A DNA stretch of 43,570 nucleotides from Treponema sp. Lineage in GTDB: Bacteria; Spirochaetota; Spirochaetia; Treponematales; Breznakiellaceae. Both the position numbers and the translations under genes were made by a program. Numbering within the stretch: the stretch's first letter is position 1; the number at the start of each line of letters is the position of its first letter. The stretch spans positions 1 to 43,570 of the forward strand of contig JAISLX010000050.1 of NCBI GenBank assembly GCA_031277045.1, read 5' to 3'. Of this stretch, positions 16,472 to 25,300 are shown one piece after another. Under the pieces are notes generated by a model that saw nothing but the letters and a program-made list of their open reading frames with translations, searched no databases and was not told where the DNA came from.

Positions 16472-17527
16472 ATGGTAGGTTTTTCCCGAATGGTTCATAA
16501 ACAGGATGTATTTGACCGGATTCAGGCATTAACCGAAGCCTTTTTAACGCGCAGAAGGCGGATCCGCCGTCAAAAAAAAGAAAAACAGAAGACGAAAAAC
16601 CCGGTTCTTGACTGGGTGGAAGCCTTTATCTGGGCGGCGGGCTGGGTCCTTTTGATAAACCAGTACCTGTTCCAGGCCTACCGGATCCCCTCGGGTTCAA
16701 TGATTGACACACTGCTTATCGGCGATCACATTTTTGTAAACAAGTTTATCTACGGCCCGGAACTGCTGCCCGGTTTCGCCAAACTTCCCAGCCCTGTTAA
16801 ACCCAAGCGGAACGACATTATAATTTTTGAAAACCCCTCGTATATCAGCCGGGGGACGGTCTTTGACGTGGCCCAGCGGGTTATCTACATGCTCACCTTT
16901 ACGCTGGTAGACATAGACCGGGACGAAAAAGGGGACCCCCGGGTCCACTTTCTTATCAAGCGGGCGGCGGGAGTGGCGGGGGACCGTTTTGTTATTGAGC
17001 GGGGGGAAATGAAGATCCTCTTTGCCGGGGAGGACCGCTGGGTGTGGGAGCGGGACTATGCCGGGGAGCGGGGCTGGAATCACCGGCTTAGCCGCCTTAT
17101 CACCGGGGATGAGTACCCCGCCCAGGAGGCTCTGGGGAAGCTTGAGGGCTACCGGAGTATTGGCCGGGAACCCCCCCAGGCTCTTTCCCTGGCGGCGGGA
17201 TCGGGCTGGGGATCCATGCGCGATTCCTACGCCGTTGACAAGGCCTGGCTGGAAACCCTGCGTGGGGCCCTGCCCCACGACGCCCGGTACCGCGCGCTTC
17301 TTGCCCGCCATAACCAGGGCTGGTACGTACCGGAGGGCCGGATTTTCCCGCTGGGAGACAACCGCGACAATTCCCGGGACGGCCGGTCATTTGGCCCGGT
17401 GCGGATAAGCAAAGTTATGGGCCAGGGTTCGCTTATTTATTGGCCCCTGTGGCGTTCCGCCAGCAGGGGAGGGGAAACCGGCGAGGGGGCGCGGGGTATT
17501 AACTGGCGGGCCGGACCTATCAGGTAA
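16472..17527 (+). CDS. lepB: Signal peptidase I (first of tandem pair)
   Basis: 351 residues from ATG 16472, chosen because GAAGG lies 7 bases upstream; an ATG at 16421 would overlap the divergent gene. It removes Sec/Tat signal peptides at the outer face of the inner membrane. After a basic cytoplasmic N-terminus, a membrane helix (residues about 47-65) precedes the catalytic motif IPSGSM (Ser at about 76). The general-base Lys is in FLIKRAAGVAGDRF (about 163), and box E is GDNRDNSRDGR near the C-terminus. An insertion of about 90 residues between the Lys region and box E makes it longer than E. coli-type core enzymes. Five bases separate it from the second copy. Confidence 0.95.
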   Translation: MVGFSRMVHKQDVFDRIQALTEAFLTRRRRIRRQKKEKQKTKNPVLDWVEAFIWAAGWVLLINQYLFQAYRIPSGSMIDTLLIGDHIFVNKFIYGPELLPGFAKLPSPVKPKRNDIIIFENPSYISRGTVFDVAQRVIYMLTFTLVDIDRDEKGDPRVHFLIKRAAGVAGDRFVIERGEMKILFAGEDRWVWERDYAGERGWNHRLSRLITGDEYPAQEALGKLEGYRSIGREPPQALSLAAGSGWGSMRDSYAVDKAWLETLRGALPHDARYRALLARHNQGWYVPEGRIFPLGDNRDNSRDGRSFGPVRISKVMGQGSLIYWPLWRSASRGGETGEGARGINWRAGPIR

Positions 17528-17532
17528 AACCT

Positions 17533-18273
17533 ATGCCGTTCAATTTTTTTAACAAATCCGTAAAATTTTCTTACGCCGAACAGAAAAGCCAGCGCCACCG
17601 GTTCCTGAAGGTACTGTTCTGGGTTGTGGCTTTTTTGCTGCTCTACAACGCCTTTAGCTCGTTCTTTTTTTCGGTAAAGGTACTGGAAAACGATACCATG
17701 CGGCCGGGACTGCGGCCGGGGGACCGTTTTGTGCTGTCTTCGTTTTCCCTGTACAACCTGCTTGACCGCCGCGGCTTGTCCGCCGCCAGGCTTCCCCTTA
17801 AACGCGGGAATATCGTCTTGGTGGACATGACCCCGGAGGAAAAAGACGGTATGGGCGCCGCTATTCTGGACGGGACGCTGCGCTTTTTTACTGCCCAGCG
17901 GGTCTCCCTGGTCAAGCGGGAAGAGCACTTTTACATGAAACGGGTTATCGGGCTGCCGGGAGACGAGGTCTCGTTGACCAACTTCGTTATTCGGATTAAG
18001 CCGGAGGGCGGATCCTATGCCCTGACGGAATACGAGGTTTCCGGCCAGGATTACGTGCTGGACATCCCCCAAATTCCTGCCCTCTGGGATGATTCGATTC
18101 CCTTTTCGGGGAATATGGACCGGATCATCCTGGGGGAAGGTGAGTGTTTCGTGCTTTCCGATGACAGAAGCAATACCAACGATTCCCGTACCTGGGGACC
18201 CATTCCGCTCCGCAGGCTGACGGGAAAAATCCTGTTCCGCTACTGGCCCCCGAACCGCCTGGGCCTGCTTTGA
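17533..18273 (+). CDS. Divergent signal peptidase I paralogue with Thr at the Ser position
   Basis: 246 residues. One membrane helix (residues about 26-46) is followed by VLENDTMRPGLRPGDRF, the position of the family's SxxM active-site box, where Thr55 replaces the nucleophilic Ser. The catalytic Lys is kept in YMKRVIGLPGDEVSL (Lys about 136), and box E appears as LSDDRSNTNDSRTWGPI instead of GDNR..SxDSR. The fold is therefore intact but the nucleophile is changed. It may be a Thr-type protease, an inactive partner of the upstream enzyme, or a peptidase of narrow specificity. It is co-transcribed with lepB, and its last base pair overlaps the hemW start. Confidence 0.85.
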   Translation: MPFNFFNKSVKFSYAEQKSQRHRFLKVLFWVVAFLLLYNAFSSFFFSVKVLENDTMRPGLRPGDRFVLSSFSLYNLLDRRGLSAARLPLKRGNIVLVDMTPEEKDGMGAAILDGTLRFFTAQRVSLVKREEHFYMKRVIGLPGDEVSLTNFVIRIKPEGGSYALTEYEVSGQDYVLDIPQIPALWDDSIPFSGNMDRIILGEGECFVLSDDRSNTNDSRTWGPIPLRRLTGKILFRYWPPNRLGLL

Positions 18274-19499
18274 GTCCGGAGCCTTCCGCCGGCGTTTATT
18301 CCCTCTACGTCCATGTTCCCTTTTGCCGCTCGTTTTGCGATTACTGCGATTTCTATTCGGTCCGCGCGGAACCTGGGGAAGGCGGAGCGCTGCCGGAACG
18401 CTATTTCGGCGTCCTCGCGGCGGACGCCCGCCGGCTTTTTGAGGATTTCCCCCCCGTGGCGATCCCCACAATCTACATCGGCGGGGGTACCCCGTCGGTC
18501 CTGGGGGCGGAGGGCATAAGCCGCCTGTTCGCCGCGCTGGGGGAGCTCCCGGCGGGCGCCGGGGACCGGGAATGGACAGTGGAGGCGAATCCCGAATCCC
18601 TGGACGCGGAGTTTCTCCGCGCATGCCGGAAGGCCGGGGTGAACCGGCTTTCCCTGGGGGTTCAGAGTTTTTCGCCCCGTTCGCGGGCGCTGGTACACCG
18701 GGGCGGCCCGGTGGAGGCGGTTTGCCGCGCCCTGGAACTGGCGGCGGAATTCTTTCCCCGGTCCTTTTCCGCGGACCTTTTGGCGGGGCTTCCCGGCCAG
18801 GACGAGGAGGGTTTGCTGGGGGACATAGCCAGGCTCCTTGGCTACAATCCCGCCCACGTATCCCTTTACGCCCTGAGCCTGGAGGAAGGGACCCCCCTGT
18901 GGGACCGGGCGGCGGAGCTTCCCCCCCCGGACCAGGCGGACCGCCTGTGGATAAGCGGACGGGACGCTCTTGAGGGCGCGGGTTACCGCCAGTACGAAGT
19001 AAGCAATTTTTCCCCGCCGGGGCGGGAATCCCGCCACAACCTGCGTTACTGGGGCATGAAAAACTGGCTGGCCCTGGGGCCTTCGGGGTCCGGAACCCTG
19101 ATTGACGACCGGGAGGGTACCGGTCTGCGCCTTACCTGGCCCGCGGACCTGGAAAGCTGGCTGGCAGGGGGCCCGGATCGCCTGCGGACGGAACCGCTGG
19201 ACCGCCTTACGCTGATGAAGGAAAGCCTGTTGATGGGGTTTCGCTGTATCCGCGGGCCTGACGCTCCGCTTTTTAAGCGGCGTTTTGGCTGTTCCCCGGA
19301 AGAAGCTATCCCCAAAACCCTGGCGAAATGGCGCGGGCGGGGCCTTGTCATCTCGCGGGACGCCGGTCCCGAACCGGATTCAGGCCCCGCCCTGAACGGC
19401 GCGGGGCTCCTTTTTTTGAATGCCTTTCTTGTGGACGCTTTTGAGGAACTGGAACACGGGGCCCGCCGGGGTTTTGCCCCGCGCGGTTCGTCAGCCTGA
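18270..19499 (+). CDS. hemW: HemW-like radical SAM protein (haem chaperone/HemN family)
   Basis: 409 residues. TTG start at 18270 overlaps the preceding stop (TTGA) and begins directly before the conserved YSLYVHVPFC. The iron-sulphur motif is CRSFCDYC (CxxxCxxC, Cys 19, 23, 26). IYIGGGTPSVL and the HemN-type segments LSLGVQSFSP, SADLLAGLPGQ and HVSLYALSLEEGTPL follow, with GYRQYEVSNFSPPGRESRHN near residue 240. These fit HemW, a haem chaperone often mis-annotated as oxygen-independent coproporphyrinogen III oxidase; true HemN has a different N-terminal motif. No other haem gene is near. Its end overlaps the convergent helicase gene by 9 bases. Confidence 0.92.
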   Translation: MSPEPSAGVYSLYVHVPFCRSFCDYCDFYSVRAEPGEGGALPERYFGVLAADARRLFEDFPPVAIPTIYIGGGTPSVLGAEGISRLFAALGELPAGAGDREWTVEANPESLDAEFLRACRKAGVNRLSLGVQSFSPRSRALVHRGGPVEAVCRALELAAEFFPRSFSADLLAGLPGQDEEGLLGDIARLLGYNPAHVSLYALSLEEGTPLWDRAAELPPPDQADRLWISGRDALEGAGYRQYEVSNFSPPGRESRHNLRYWGMKNWLALGPSGSGTLIDDREGTGLRLTWPADLESWLAGGPDRLRTEPLDRLTLMKESLLMGFRCIRGPDAPLFKRRFGCSPEEAIPKTLAKWRGRGLVISRDAGPEPDSGPALNGAGLLFLNAFLVDAFEELEHGARRGFAPRGSSA

Positions 19500-22013
19500 C
19501 ACCGTTCTGCCGGAGCCAAGGTAGTCCGAAAGCCGTCTGTACACCTGGTTTACGATGTGTTTTTTATTCATATCTACATCGTCCCCCAGTTCGTCGACAA
19601 GAGTTTCCAGGCTGGCAAGACTTTCGTTCAGGCTGGTGTGGAAGCCCCGTGAACACTTGAACCAGTAGCTTCCCTGCCCGTCGGTAAAAAGCCCGGTAAA
19701 GCCCAGGGTGCCGGAACCCGGCTTCCAGAGGGCGGGGCGCAGCAGGCCGGGCAGCTCTTTCAACAGCGCTTCCAGGCCGGTCCGGGAATTAAACGCGCGT
19801 TTTCCCGCCCAGCCGCGTTCCAGCGCCCCGTCCAGGTCCAGTGAGGGGACCAGGGACAGGATAAGGTCGAGTTTTTCCCCCGCCATCAACGTGTAAGTTC
19901 CGTTGACGATGATGGTCCCTTTAAGGCCCTTGTAATAGCGCTCCTGCGGCAGATCCTCCCGGATACGTTTAAGCTGTTCCCAGGGCAGCCGCACCTCTTT
20001 TTTGCCTTTTACCATTTTAATTTCAAAAACCTCGTCCCGTATTTTGACGCTGTGGGTAAAATCCCGCAGGTTTTTAAGTTTTTCGGTTTTGGGCCGGGGA
20101 GAGCGTTCCCGGTCTTTTTCCGCGCCAAGAGACGCGAACAGATCCGGGCTTAGGCGTTCCAGTATCCCCGTCGAGAGGGGGGAAACCGACATGGCGTACA
20201 TCCGGGTGGTCCGCACAATTTCCCCCGCCACGATGTACCGGGGATCGGTTTTGAACATCACCGAACCGGGGTGAATACTGATCCGGTCGGCGGTCAGGCT
20301 GCGGTATGTTTCCCGGCCCTCCCGGACACAGACAAACTGGATCATCCCGCGGGCTACGCAGTACAGGTAGTCGTCCAGGTCCCCGCCGGAAAGAATGGGG
20401 ATGTTTAAGGCCGACACAATTTCCTCCAGTTGGACTACCACGTTGGAAATTTCCCGCATGGCCCGTTCGTCAAGATAATTTTTTTCGCAGAACCGGGTCT
20501 TGCCGGGGGTGTCCGAGTAATTGTTAAAGAGTTTCAGATAAGAAACAAAATCCCCCCGGTTATCACGAAAACCGTGGTGGGCCCGGCGGGCGTCCATTTC
20601 TTCCCCCGGCGGCAGCATGTAGGGACTCTGGGTGGAAAGAAAGGCCGCGGCGATCAGGGTTTCCCGCAGAACCTGCGGATAGCGCAGCACCGCCTCCACG
20701 ATAATCCGGGACTGCCGGGGAGCCAGGGGGAATTCGGTCATCATTTTGCCGGTTTTTGAGAGCGTGCGGTCTTCTTCCAGGGCATCCAGCAGGTTGAGAG
20801 TCTCTATGGCGGCCGTTAAGCCGTCCCTGCCGGGCGGGGAAATAAAATCGAATTCCTCAAAATTGGAAAGTCCCAATTCCGCCATTCTGAGCACCACTTC
20901 GGATAAATCGGTACGGAATATCTCTTCTGTGGTAAACAGCGGACGGTTTTCAAAGTCCTTGCGGGTGTAAAGCCGGTAACAGCTTCCTTCCCTGGTACGC
21001 CCGGCCCGGCCTTTCCGCTGATTTGCCGATGCCTTTGAGATGGGCGCTTCCACCAGGCTGGACGCAAAGCTCCGGGGATTGTAGTAATTCAGCTTGGAAA
21101 GCCCTGAATCAATTACCCCGGTAATGCCGTCAATTGTCAGCGATGTTTCGGCGATATTGGTGCTTACCACCACTTTGGTTTTACCCCTGGGAGGATCGTC
21201 AAACACCCGTTCCTGTTCTTCCTTGCCCAGTCTGCCGTAAAGGGGAACAAGGTGAAGGTACTTTCCCGCCGGACCCTGCGCGAGGCTTTTTATGCAGTCC
21301 TTGATTATTTTTTCGCCGGGAAGGAAAACCAGCAGGTCTCCTTCCCGTTTTTCGCTTACAAAACGCTGAATTATCGTGTCGATTTTGTTGATCAGGAGTT
21401 CCTGGGCTGCCAAACCGCCGCGCCCGCCGTCCAAAACCGGGGGATCGTAGATCAGCGTAACCGGATAGGTAACAGCGTCAATTTTTACGACCGGACATTC
21501 GCCGAAATATTCGGAAAAAACTTCCGCGTTGATCGTGGCGGAAGAAACAATTACCTTAAAATCCCGCCGGGCTTCCAGAATCCGCTTCAGCAGCCCCAGG
21601 ATAAAATCAATATTCAGGCTCCGCTCGTGGGCTTCGTCCACCACCAAAAGGCCGTATTTTGAAAGCCAGGGATCAAGTTTCATTTCCTGGAGCAGAATTC
21701 CATCGGTCATGATCTTGATTTTCGTGTCCTGGCTGGTCCGGTCCTCAAAACGTATCTTGTATCCCACAAGGCCCGACAGCGGGACTCCCTGCTGGCGGGC
21801 GATGAATTCGCTTACCGACAGGGCCGCGATCCGCCGCGGCTGGGTTACGCCGATCATACCGTTTTTCGCGTATCCCGCTTCGTACAGTATTACCGGAAGC
21901 TGGGTGGTTTTTCCCGAGCCGGTAGGGCTTTCCACCACGACCGCCTGGCTTGTTTCCAGAGCCTTAAGTACCAGATCTTTGTGCCTGTAGATTGGCAATT
22001 CCGAATAATTCAT
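19491..22013 (-). CDS. hrpA: DEAH-box ATP-dependent RNA helicase, HrpA/HrpB-like
   Basis: 840 residues; GGGGAA lies 6 bases before ATG 22013. Motif I ESPTGSGKTTQLPV, Ia TQPRRIAA, II VVDEAHERSLN, III SSAT, V STNIAETSLTIDG and VI QRKGRAGRTREG are all present in the first 360 residues. A winged-helix/HA2 region and an OB-fold region follow, with a C-terminal extension of about 150 residues not typical of short HrpB. Family role: 3'-5' RNA or RNP remodelling, in some bacteria mRNA processing. In spirochaetes (Borrelia) HrpA is a global post-transcriptional regulator. It is shorter than proteobacterial HrpA (about 1300 residues). It converges on hemW with a 9-base overlap. Confidence 0.92.
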   Translation of the reverse strand: MNYSELPIYRHKDLVLKALETSQAVVVESPTGSGKTTQLPVILYEAGYAKNGMIGVTQPRRIAALSVSEFIARQQGVPLSGLVGYKIRFEDRTSQDTKIKIMTDGILLQEMKLDPWLSKYGLLVVDEAHERSLNIDFILGLLKRILEARRDFKVIVSSATINAEVFSEYFGECPVVKIDAVTYPVTLIYDPPVLDGGRGGLAAQELLINKIDTIIQRFVSEKREGDLLVFLPGEKIIKDCIKSLAQGPAGKYLHLVPLYGRLGKEEQERVFDDPPRGKTKVVVSTNIAETSLTIDGITGVIDSGLSKLNYYNPRSFASSLVEAPISKASANQRKGRAGRTREGSCYRLYTRKDFENRPLFTTEEIFRTDLSEVVLRMAELGLSNFEEFDFISPPGRDGLTAAIETLNLLDALEEDRTLSKTGKMMTEFPLAPRQSRIIVEAVLRYPQVLRETLIAAAFLSTQSPYMLPPGEEMDARRAHHGFRDNRGDFVSYLKLFNNYSDTPGKTRFCEKNYLDERAMREISNVVVQLEEIVSALNIPILSGGDLDDYLYCVARGMIQFVCVREGRETYRSLTADRISIHPGSVMFKTDPRYIVAGEIVRTTRMYAMSVSPLSTGILERLSPDLFASLGAEKDRERSPRPKTEKLKNLRDFTHSVKIRDEVFEIKMVKGKKEVRLPWEQLKRIREDLPQERYYKGLKGTIIVNGTYTLMAGEKLDLILSLVPSLDLDGALERGWAGKRAFNSRTGLEALLKELPGLLRPALWKPGSGTLGFTGLFTDGQGSYWFKCSRGFHTSLNESLASLETLVDELGDDVDMNKKHIVNQVYRRLSDYLGSGRTVSG

Positions 22014-22219
22014 GTGTCATTCCCCTCCACGTTCGCTTTTACCCTGTGTTTATCCGCAGTTCTCCGGGTTTTGAAACAGCCTCATTTTAGAATGAGAAAT
22101 GAAAACTGTGAAGCCGCACGGGCCCGTAGAGCCGCCAAACGCCCGGATATTTCATGACGCCTGTAAAAAAGACGGCCGCGATCATGGACAAGGGGCGTTT
22201 TCCGGGTATTCCGGCAAAA

Positions 22220-22252
22220 AAAACAAAAAAAGATTGACATTTTTTTTGTTTT
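22220..22252 (+). promoter_or_regulatory. Perfect 12-bp inverted repeat with TTGACA in its loop, upstream of ppdK
   Basis: AAAACAAAAAAA (22220-22231) and TTTTTTTGTTTT (22241-22252) are exact reverse complements around the 9-base loop GATTGACAT. The loop contains TTGACA (22234-22239), a perfect -35 hexamer; the matching -10 is unclear (TTTCAT at 22257 with 17-base spacing is poor). The rest of the 300-base gap back to hrpA (22014-22219) shows no gene. Confidence 0.5.
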
Positions 22253-22316
22253 CTACTTTCATTGTTTTTGATTAGCTGATATTATTATTGAAATAGCGTA
22301 GCGCAAGGAGAAACAA

Positions 22317-25300
22317 ATGAGAAAACTAAAGACCGGATCAAAGAGCGTTTATTTTTTCGGAAACGGCAAGGCCGAAGGCGATGCCGGTATGAAAGAGATA
22401 CTTGGCGGTAAAGGCGCCAATCTCGCGGAAATGACCACGATGGGCATTCCGGTTCCGCCGGGATTTACCATTTCCGCCGCCGTCTGTGCCGCGTATTATG
22501 AAAACCAGAGGAATTTCCCTTCCGGTTTTGAGGCCGAGGTACTGGAAAGCCTTGCCAGGCTTGAAAAAAACATGGGTAAAAAACTCGGAGACGCGCAGGA
22601 TCCCCTTTTGGTGTCGGTTCGTTCGGGCGCCGCGGTTTCCATGCCCGGCATGATGGATACGATCCTGAATCTGGGGATGAACGACAACGCGGTACGGGGC
22701 CTGGCGAATAAAACGGGTAATCCCCGTTTCGCCTGGGACGCCTACCGGCGGTTTATTCAAATGTACGGCGACGTGGTTATGCAGGTTCCCCATGAATTGT
22801 TCGAAAAAGCCATCGCGAAGCGGAAAAAAGAGAGGGGCGCGGCTCTTGATACGGACTTGCGCGCCGAGGATCTGGAACGTTTGGCGGACGATTACAAGAA
22901 GATTGTGCGCCGTGAAGCGGGCGTTAATTTTCCCCAGGACCCGCTGGAACAGTTGTGGGGTTCCATCCGCGCCGTTTTCGGTTCCTGGATGAACGACAGG
23001 GCCATCCGTTACCGGGCTTTGAACGAAATTAAAAGCCTTAAAGGTACTGCCGTCAATATTCAGTCGATGGTATTCGGGAATTTTGGCGAGGATTCCGGTA
23101 CCGGGGTCTGTTTCAGCCGCGATCCCTCCACTGGCGTCAACAAATTTTACGGCGAATATTTGATGAACGCTCAGGGCGAAGACGTGGTGGCGGGTATTCG
23201 CACCCCGGAGGAGATATCCACGCTGGCCCGTAAAAACCCGAAAATATACCAGCAGCTGGTGGATATTAAGGACCGGCTGGAGAATCACTTCCGGGATATG
23301 CAGGACATGGAATTTACCGTGCAGCAGGGGGTTCTGTATATTTTGCAGACCCGGAACGGCAAGCGGTCCGGGGCCGCCGCGGTACGCTGCGCCATTGATA
23401 TGGTAAAAGAAAAACTTATCGACAAAAACACCGCCATTCTCAGGGTCAGTCCCGCCCACCTGGATCAGCTGCTTCACCCGATGGTGAATCCCGCGGCCCT
23501 TAAGTCCGCCCGCTCCATAACCAGCGGACTCAACGCGTCTCCCGGCGCCGCTGCCGGAAGAATAGTTTTTACCGCCCAGGACGCCGAAAGCTGGCACGGC
23601 CGGGGGGAAAAAGTGCTGCTGGTACGCAAGGATACCAGTCCCGAAGATATTGGCGGTATGGTGGTTTCCCAGGGGGTGCTTACCTCTACCGGCGGCATGA
23701 CCAGCCACGCCGCAGTGGTTGCGCGGGGAATGGGAATTCCCTGCGTGGCGGGGGCCAAGGGCGTGTCGGTGGCCGGCGGCAAGGTCCACATAGGGGATAA
23801 AGTTTTTAGCGAAGGGGACTGGATCACAATTGACGGTTCCACCGGAAATGTGTACGAAGGCGAACTTCCCCTTTCGGCGCCGGAAATCTCGCCGGAGATG
23901 AGTACCTTTCTTGACTGGTGCGACAAAGTGCGCGAATCTTCGCGGCGGGGAAAAATCAAAGGTTTTAAGGTCAGAACCAACGCCGATCAGCCCGAAGACG
24001 CCAAACGGGCCTTCGCCTTTGGCGCCGAAGGGGTGGGGCTTTGCCGCACGGAACACATGTTTTTCGACAAAGAAAAGCTTATCCACTTCCGCGCGATGAT
24101 CGTGGCGGACACGGAAGAGGAACGGCGGCTTCAGCTTGGAAAAATACTTCCGCTGCAGCGGCAGGATTTTTTCGGCATTTTCAAGGCTATGGAAGGCCGC
24201 CCGGTAACCATCCGCCTGCTGGATCCCCCGCTCCACGAATTTGTGCCCCACACGCGGGAAGAAACTGAGGAACTGGCCGCCTATCTGGGAATCGAGGCAG
24301 AAAAACTGTGGCCCAAGATCGAAAGACTCCACGAGGCGAACCCCATGCTGGGGCACCGGGGCTGCCGCCTTGCCATTACCTATCCTGAAATTTACGATAT
24401 GCAGGTGGAGGCTATCGCGCTGGCCGCCCTGGACTGCGTCAGGCAGAATATTCCGGTGGAGCCGGAGATCATGATCCCCATTGTGGTAACCGCGCGGGAA
24501 CTGAAATTACTGCGCCCCAACGCGGAAGCCGTTCTGCGGCGGGTATTTGAAAGCGAGGGACTCAGCCTGCCCGCGATTCATATCGGCACGATGATCGAGG
24601 TTCCCCGCGCGGCAATCCGTTCAGGGCATATCGCAAAATACGCGGATTTTTTCAGCTTTGGTACCAACGATCTTACGCAGATGACTTTTGCCTTTAGCCG
24701 GGACGATGTCGCCTCGTTCCTTCCCGCTTACCTTGAAAAAGGGGTGCTGGACGTGGATCCCTTTAAGTCGATAGACGAGGAGGGGGTGGGCGAATTAATT
24801 CGTTTTGCCATTGACGAAGGAAGGGCGGTAAATCCTGAAATCAAAATAGGAATATGCGGGGAACACGGGGGGGATCCCCAGACCATTGATTTTTGTTACC
24901 GCGCCGGTTTAAGTTACGTTTCATGTTCACCTTTCCGTGTACCTCTGGCGCGTCTCGCCGGAGCGCAGGCGGTGATAAATAACTCCATGGATGCCACGGA
25001 TAAATCCGTTGAAGGACCGGGGACCATGGAAAACAAATCCAAACTCCACAAGGAGGCGAATTCGATGAGTGACACAGTGAAGAGGACAGGGGCGAGAAAG
25101 CCTGCCGGCAGGAAACCCGCCGCCGCCAAGGCGGCGGCGAAAAAACCGGTCAAAAAGGCCGCGCCCGCGGGCAGGAAAACTACGGCGGCTAAAGCCGGAG
25201 CCGCGAAGAAGCCCGGACGGCCCGCCGCGAAAAAGACCACAGCCGCGGGCAGGAAAACTACGGCGGCTAAAGCCGGAGCCGCGAAGAAACCCGGACGGCC

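Noticed and set aside
22338..24356. Open frame of 672 codons on the minus strand opposite ppdK
   Set aside because: It is the antisense shadow of a well-supported PPDK gene, with no homology and low-complexity composition caused by GC-rich codon use.
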